From Acetobacter sp. CAG:977 (GTDB lineage Bacteria; Pseudomonadota; Alphaproteobacteria; CAAGCB01; CAG-977), in the NCBI GenBank assembly GCA_000434295.1, contig HF994934.1, positions 133,088 through 197,087 of the forward strand: a DNA stretch of 64,000 nt, read 5' to 3'. Both the position numbers and the translations under genes were made by a program. The notes under the pieces are model-generated. The model did not search any database, was not told the DNA's origin, and was given only the letters and a program-made list of their open reading frames with translations. Within the stretch, counting starts at the first letter, position 1. Each line of letters starts with the position of its first letter. Positions 59,507-64,000 of this stretch are shown here, one piece after another.

Positions 59507-60168
59507 GCGCCGCGTTTTCCGAAAATAGCGGAACCGACGCGTACAAAAGTCGCTCCTTGTTGGACGGCGACGGGATAATCGTCGCTCATGCCCATGCTTA
59601 ATTCTTTAACGCCGGCGTCTTTGGCAAGCTTTTTTAAAAAAGCAAAATGAGGAGCAGGTTCGTCATCAACGGGCGGAATGCACATCAGCCCGATGACATT
59701 CAGAGAATATTTTTCTTGGCAAAGCTTAACGAAACTGACGGCATCTTTGGGAGAAACGCCTGATTTTTGGGGTTCTTCTCCGGTATTGACCTGAACGAAG
59801 CAAGGCAGAAAACGATTTTGTTTTTTCATTTCCTCAGCCAGTTTTTCAGCCAATTCAGGGCGGTCAAGGCTTTCGATGACATCAAACAAAGCGACGGCTT
59901 CTTTAGCTTTGTTTGTTTGCAATCCGCCGATTAAATGCAATTTGACGTCAGGATACAGAGCTTTTAATTCCGGCCATTTTTTTTGAGCTTCCTGAACGCG
60001 GTTTTCGCCGAAGATTCGGTGGCCTTCGTTTAACAAAGGGATAATTTTATCCGCATTGTGCGTTTTTGAAACGGCGACCAAAGAAATTTCTTCGGGATTT
60101 CTTTGCGCGTCTTTTGCGGCGTTGCGAATGTTTTCAAGGACTTGGCGGTAATTTTCCGAAAGACACAT
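59503..60168 (-). CDS. YggS-family pyridoxal-phosphate homeostasis protein
   Basis: YggS/PLPHP binds PLP and keeps vitamin B6 and amino-acid pools balanced; it has no known enzyme activity. The 221-residue product is a single TIM-barrel-like domain with Lys35 in LVAVSKTHNAD (the PLP lysine), GENRVQEAQKK, HLIGGLQTNKAKEA, and the phosphate-binding SMGMSDDYPVAVQQG and FVRVGSAIFG. GGAG precedes ATG 60168. It is placed between trmL and the porin. Confidence 0.95.
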   Translation of the reverse strand: MCLSENYRQVLENIRNAAKDAQRNPEEISLVAVSKTHNADKIIPLLNEGHRIFGENRVQEAQKKWPELKALYPDVKLHLIGGLQTNKAKEAVALFDVIESLDRPELAEKLAEEMKKQNRFLPCFVQVNTGEEPQKSGVSPKDAVSFVKLCQEKYSLNVIGLMCIPPVDDEPAPHFAFLKKLAKDAGVKELSMGMSDDYPVAVQQGATFVRVGSAIFGKRGA

Positions 60169-60198
60169 GCGAAAGCTCCGATAATCAGAAAGAAGGCG

Positions 60199-61401
60199 TC
60201 AGAACGACAAGTTGAACCCTGTTGAAACGGCAAGCCCTTCATTGCTTTTTCCGCGAGATTTATCTGCGGATTCATATTCGACGTATCCGACGTTGACGAA
60301 CGTTCCGATGCCGGCGCCAAGCTGGTAGTTTCCGGCGAGCTGGTAAAGGTTATATTCGTCGTCACCGTCGAAAGCGTAATTGCTTTTGGAGGAATGGAAA
60401 TAGTTCAAGCTGGTTTCAAAGGGTCCGAAAGAATAGCTGATGCCGGCATCCCACGCATATCCGTTCAAATCGTTATCCAACACGGCGACGGATGATTTCG
60501 GGGCATCGACATAACGGTATGATCCGCCGAAATTCCAGTTTCCCGAACCGATATTTAAGCCGCCGGCGTATTCTTTGACGCTTTTTGTTTTTTCGCGCAG
60601 AAGGGAAATATTTCCGCCGTTATCTTCAAATGTTGCGACGAACGGTTTATAGGTTGTGAAAGAAACGCTGGAAGCGATATTAAACGCGCCGAAACTTTGT
60701 TCATATAGACCGACGGCGACCAAACCGTCTTTGAATTTTCGGTTCAAAGGGACGCTGCTTGTCGGGAACAGCAGGTTATTGTTGTCCTGACCTTTGGTAC
60801 TGTTGCCGGGCAAGAAACTGACCCCTGCGGTAAATCCGGCAAAAGTCGGAGTAATGTAAGAAATTTTGGTAGAGATATCGTCAAACAAAGGATAAGTAGC
60901 GTTATGCAACGTAAACCCGTTCGGCGGGACAATAAGCTGGTCGTAATCGGAATCCTGCAAACCGATGGTACTGAAATCAGGGGCTGTGACGGACATTTGA
61001 TAAGCGACATTTTTAACGTTTCCGATGATGACGCGTCCGAGAGAGGAATCGACGGTCATATAAGATTCGTCAATGGTTTTTGATGCGGTTGAAGGATCGG
61101 TTCCCGCTTCCAACTGAACCATGGCGCCGATGACGATTCCGTTATTAAGGCGAGCTTTCCCCGAAAAGTAGATTTCGGCGTTACCGATGACGTCAAAGCT
61201 ATTATATTTTCCGATCGGGAACGGAGTTCCGAGTTCGGAAGAGACCAAAGTATCTCTTTTTTGGTTGGCATAAACGCCGTACCATGTTACGTAGCCGCCC
61301 AAGCCCAACTGTATCGGTGCCGGAGGGGGTTGCGTTTCGGCAAGAGCCGTCGAAGCGGCCATTACGGAAGCCAGAGCGGCGGACAGTGCGATTTTTTTCA
61401 T
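60199..61401 (-). CDS. Outer-membrane porin (general/Porin_4 type)
   Basis: The 400-residue product should be a beta-barrel channel. It has a signal peptide (MKKIALSAALASVMAASTALA, cleavage after Ala21), then alternating beta-strand sequence such as YVTWYGVYANQ and YRYVDAP, and ends in the outer-membrane insertion signal with terminal Phe (STGFNLSF). The segment with FDVIGNAEIYFSGKARLNNG and VDSSLGRVIIGN resembles porins of alphaproteobacteria. Substrate specificity is unknown. GGAG lies 7 bases before ATG 61401. A 153-bp gap separates it from the divergent DUF3576 gene. Confidence 0.88.
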   Translation of the reverse strand: MKKIALSAALASVMAASTALAETQPPPAPIQLGLGGYVTWYGVYANQKRDTLVSSELGTPFPIGKYNSFDVIGNAEIYFSGKARLNNGIVIGAMVQLEAGTDPSTASKTIDESYMTVDSSLGRVIIGNVKNVAYQMSVTAPDFSTIGLQDSDYDQLIVPPNGFTLHNATYPLFDDISTKISYITPTFAGFTAGVSFLPGNSTKGQDNNNLLFPTSSVPLNRKFKDGLVAVGLYEQSFGAFNIASSVSFTTYKPFVATFEDNGGNISLLREKTKSVKEYAGGLNIGSGNWNFGGSYRYVDAPKSSVAVLDNDLNGYAWDAGISYSFGPFETSLNYFHSSKSNYAFDGDDEYNLYQLAGNYQLGAGIGTFVNVGYVEYESADKSRGKSNEGLAVSTGFNLSF

Positions 61402-61554
61402 AAAATGACTCCGAAGAAGCGTTGTTACAACTTTAAACGTAAGAAGTCTTTGTTGTAAATAAGAATTTTGACCTGCATAAAAGGCGATAAAGGATTTGGT
61501 TAAGCGGAAAAATATGTTAAAAACGAACCCGTAAAAGCATTATTAAGGCGAACA

Positions 61555-62091
61555 ATGAAAACCGAAACGGCGAGAACAGCGATAATTTTATTTCTTTTCG
61601 GCATACTGTCCGGTTGCGGTACGGTACCGGTGGAATACAAATATCCCGAAAAGGTTAAGGGCAAATACGAAATGCCGAACGAAAGAACCGAAGCGTTAAA
61701 ACAGGACAAATTGTTCGGAGCGAAAGGTTTTGACTTTTTTTCAAAAGACAAAGCGCCCGAAACCCAAATCGGGGTTAATTCGTACTTATGGCAATCTGCG
61801 TTAAAGACGCTTTCGTTTATGCCGTTGTCTTCGGCGGATCCGTTCGGCGGGGTCATTATTACGGACTGGTATTCTCCGCCGTCGTTTCCGAAGGAACGTT
61901 TTAAACTTAATGTCCTGATTTTGACGGATACGTTGCGGGCGGACGGGCTGAAAGTTACGGTTTTCAGGCAAGTTAAAGACGAAAAAAACGAATGGAAGGA
62001 CATAAAATCGGATCCCGCTGTTGCACTTAGGATGGAAAATGCTATTCTAGCCGGAGCGCGGCGAATGCGCATGTCGGCAACAGGACAATAA
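61555..62091 (+). CDS. DUF3576 lipoprotein
   Basis: The 178-residue product has a lipoprotein signal with Cys21 in GILSGC and then the DUF3576 core: [20 protein letters not shown], split at the family serine, [16 protein letters not shown], and [21 protein letters not shown]. The core is highly conserved in alphaproteobacteria and the gene precedes leuS there, as here (26 bp). Function is not known; an envelope role is likely because lptE-like and leuS genes often follow. Confidence 0.9.
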   Translation: MKTETARTAIILFLFGILSGCGTVPVEYKYPEKVKGKYEMPNERTEALKQDKLFGAKGFDFFSKDKAPETQIGVNSYLWQSALKTLSFMPLSSADPFGGVIITDWYSPPSFPKERFKLNVLILTDTLRADGLKVTVFRQVKDEKNEWKDIKSDPAVALRMENAILAGARRMRMSATGQ

Positions 62092-62117
62092 CTTTAATTA
62101 TCGAAAGCACTGTCATC

Positions 62118-64000
62118 ATGATCGAAGAACGTTTTAATTTCCGCACGACGGAAGAAAAATGGCAAAAGGAATGGGAAAAGCAAGAAGCTTTTAAAGCGTC
62201 GGAAAACAGCGACAAACCGAAATACTATGCTTTGGAAATGTTTCCGTATCCGTCGGGGAAAATCCACATGGGGCATGTGCGCAACTATGCGATGGGGGAT
62301 GTTATCGCCCGTTTTAAAAAGGCTCAGGGCTATAACGTATTGCACCCGATGGGATGGGATTCTTTCGGTCTTCCCGCGGAAAACGCAGCCATCAAGCACG
62401 GAGTCCATCCTGCGAAATGGACGCGCGAAAATATTGCCAATATGCGCGAAGAAATGAAAAAGATGGGGCTTTCCATTGATTGGAGCCGCGAAGTTTCCAC
62501 CTGCGAACCCGAATATTACAAGCACGAACAAAAAATGTTTTTGGATTTTTTGAAAAAGGGGCTTGCCTATCGCAAAGATTCCTGGGTGAACTGGGATCCG
62601 GTCGAAATGACGGTTTTGGCGAACGAACAGGTCGTTGACGGCAAAGGGTGGAGATCGGGCGTTCCCGTTGAACGCAGAAAGCTGTCTCAGTGGTCGTTAA
62701 AGATTACGCAGTATGCGGACGAATTGCTGGAAGGGTTAAAGACTTTGACGGGCTGGCCCGAAAAAGTCCGCACGATGCAGGAAAACTGGATCGGCAAATC
62801 GTACGGTGCGTATCTTTATTTCCCCGTAAAAGGGACGGATCAGACGCTGGAAGTGTTTACGACCCGTGCGGATACGTTGTTCGGCGCTTCTTTTTGCGCG
62901 ATTTCTCCGCAACATCCGATTGCGTTGGAATTGGCTAAAACCAATCCCGAACTTGCGAAATTCATCAAGGAATGCGAAGCGCTCGGAACCAGCGTTGCCA
63001 CGATCGAAGCGGCGGAAAAGAAAGGCTTTGATACCGGATTGAAGGTTTTGCATCCCTTCCCCGAAGAATTCAAAGCGTTGGGAGGCAATCCCGAATTACC
63101 GCTGTATGTGGCGAACTTTGTTTTGATGGAATACGGAACGGGGGCGATTTTTGCATGTCCGGCGCACGATCAGCGCGACTTGGACTTTGCCCGCAAGTAC
63201 GGCTTGCCCGTTCGCGTCGTCGTGGCGCATAAGGATGAAGGCATTCCCGTCGTGACGGACAAGGCTTTTGACGACATAGAGGACGGCGTTGCCGTCAATT
63301 CGGCGTTTTTGGACGGAATGCGTACAAAAGACGCCATAAAAGCCATGATTGAACGTTTGGAAAAAATCAATCGAGGCAAGGCGACGGTTCAATACCGTTT
63401 GCGCGATTGGGGCGTATCGCGCCAGCGTTATTGGGGATGTCCGATTCCCGTCATTCACTGTGAACATTGCGGCATTGTTCCCGTTCCCGAAAAGGATTTG
63501 CCCGTTTTGTTGCCCGAAGACGTAAAGTTTGACAAACCCGGCAATCCTTTGGAACATCATCCGACTTGGAAACATACGGTATGCCCCGTGTGCGGCAAGC
63601 CGGCTTTGAGAGAAACGGACACGTTTGACACGTTTTTTGAATCGTCTTGGTATTTTGCGCGTTTTTGCGCGCCGCATGAAACGGACAAGCCCTTTACCCG
63701 CGAAGCCGTAGATCGTTGGTTGCCGGTTGATCAGTATGTCGGCGGTATCGAGCATGCCGTTTTGCATTTGCTTTATGCGCGCTTTTTCACGCGAGCTTTG
63801 CGCGATTGCGGGTATCTGAGCGTATCCGAACCGTTTAAGGGGCTGTTCACGCAAGGCATGGTTTGCCACGAAACGTACAAAGACAAGGACGGCAACTGGC
63901 TTTTCCCGACGGAAGTGGAAAAGAAAGCGGACGGAACGGCGGTAAAGATTTCCGACGGTTCGCCCGTGGAAGTCGGTCGTTCGGAAAAAATGAGCAAATC
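62118..64000 (+). CDS. leuS: Leucyl-tRNA synthetase (3' end outside window)
   Basis: LeuRS charges leucine tRNA. The visible 627 residues include the class I HIGH-type motif HMGH (50-53) in [15 protein letters not shown]. The CP1 editing domain has [12 protein letters not shown] and [15 protein letters not shown]. The zinc-type domain has CEHCG and CPVCG, and YWGCPIPV is also present. The window ends inside the KMSKS motif (the final codon is incomplete), so the anticodon-binding and C-terminal parts (about 220 residues) are missing. No strong ribosome-binding site precedes ATG 62118. It follows the DUF3576 gene in the same transcript. Confidence 0.96.
   Translation, partial: MIEERFNFRTTEEKWQKEWEKQEAFKASENSDKPKYYALEMFPYPSGKIHMGHVRNYAMGDVIARFKKAQGYNVLHPMGWDSFGLPAENAAIKHGVHPAKWTRENIANMREEMKKMGLSIDWSREVSTCEPEYYKHEQKMFLDFLKKGLAYRKDSWVNWDPVEMTVLANEQVVDGKGWRSGVPVERRKLSQWSLKITQYADELLEGLKTLTGWPEKVRTMQENWIGKSYGAYLYFPVKGTDQTLEVFTTRADTLFGASFCAISPQHPIALELAKTNPELAKFIKECEALGTSVATIEAAEKKGFDTGLKVLHPFPEEFKALGGNPELPLYVANFVLMEYGTGAIFACPAHDQRDLDFARKYGLPVRVVVAHKDEGIPVVTDKAFDDIEDGVAVNSAFLDGMRTKDAIKAMIERLEKINRGKATVQYRLRDWGVSRQRYWGCPIPVIHCEHCGIVPVPEKDLPVLLPEDVKFDKPGNPLEHHPTWKHTVCPVCGKPALRETDTFDTFFESSWYFARFCAPHETDKPFTREAVDRWLPVDQYVGGIEHAVLHLLYARFFTRALRDCGYLSVSEPFKGLFTQGMVCHETYKDKDGNWLFPTEVEKKADGTAVKISDGSPVEVGRSEKMSK

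Noticed and set aside
63096..63869. 257-residue minus-strand frame opposite leuS.
   Set aside because: Antisense to the LeuRS editing and catalytic domains, with no start signal.
1..64000. tRNA, rRNA, tmRNA, riboswitch, prophage or insertion-sequence content.
   Set aside because: Intergenic gaps were read by eye and none shows cloverleaf-like sequence with a T-arm GTTCRA, rRNA blocks, transposase frames or terminal inverted repeats.

Overview
The window is a dense, apparently chromosomal segment of a Gram-negative bacterium. Gene content and order point to an alphaproteobacterium. The evidence is the maf-aroE-coaE-dnaQ-secB-Tim44-mltA-Smr block, rsmG-parA-parB, divergent hisB/hslVU, an IalB-family protein, DUF6111- and DUF3576-type proteins, a trimeric-type porin, HldD and Lgt. 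By eye the base composition is moderate; I did not compute it. I cannot place it below class level from sequence alone. There are no rRNA or tRNA genes, insertion sequences, prophage genes or CRISPR arrays that I can see.

Layout. Positions 1-8.4 kb (+ strand) hold fabD(partial)-fabG-acpP-fabF-mltG for fatty-acid and wall synthesis, a Sel1/SPOR protein, then rpsF-rpsR-rplI and dnaB. Positions 8.4-25 kb are mixed: CCA-adding enzyme, DUF6111-like protein and Nudix hydrolase (-); GNAT, a membrane protein, an RsmB-type methyltransferase, a glycosyltransferase and an IalB protein (+); then an SDR, yicC-gmk, pepF, a papain-like protein, a membrane GGDEF enzyme and an unknown membrane protein. This is the least predictable stretch.

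Positions 24.5-43.4 kb form the replication-origin neighbourhood. Leftward: mnmG/mnmE, Smr, mltA, Tim44-like, dnaQ, coaE, aroE, maf. Rightward: rho, hslVU, a CHR transporter pair, rsmG-parA-parB. Between maf and rho lies the only long non-coding gap (about 450 bp), with a perfect DnaA box, two near-perfect boxes and an A/T-only tract: a good oriC candidate. Three parS sites flank it, one left and two right. Transcription near the candidate origin mostly points away from it. Compared with the usual alphaproteobacterial order, mnmEG and hslVU appear to have exchanged sides.

Positions 43.4-64 kb hold envelope, stress and translation genes: yraN, rsmI, an LpoA-like lipoprotein, hemW, rdgB, rph, hrcA-grpE, proC, hldD, lgt, DUF2062, pgeF, prs, rplY, pth, ychF, trmL, the PLP-homeostasis protein, a porin, a DUF3576 lipoprotein and leuS, which is cut by the window edge inside its KMSKS motif.

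The genome is compact. Many same-strand neighbours overlap by ATGA or GTGA, and three convergent pairs overlap by exactly four bases at their stop codons. Most genes are conserved housekeeping genes, so I do not claim a clear new multi-gene system. The best leads are the reshuffled origin region, an HldD whose catalytic Tyr position is Phe, a stand-alone papain-like protein, a diguanylate cyclase with a long acidic-then-basic tail, and a probable S6:S18 autoregulatory leader.
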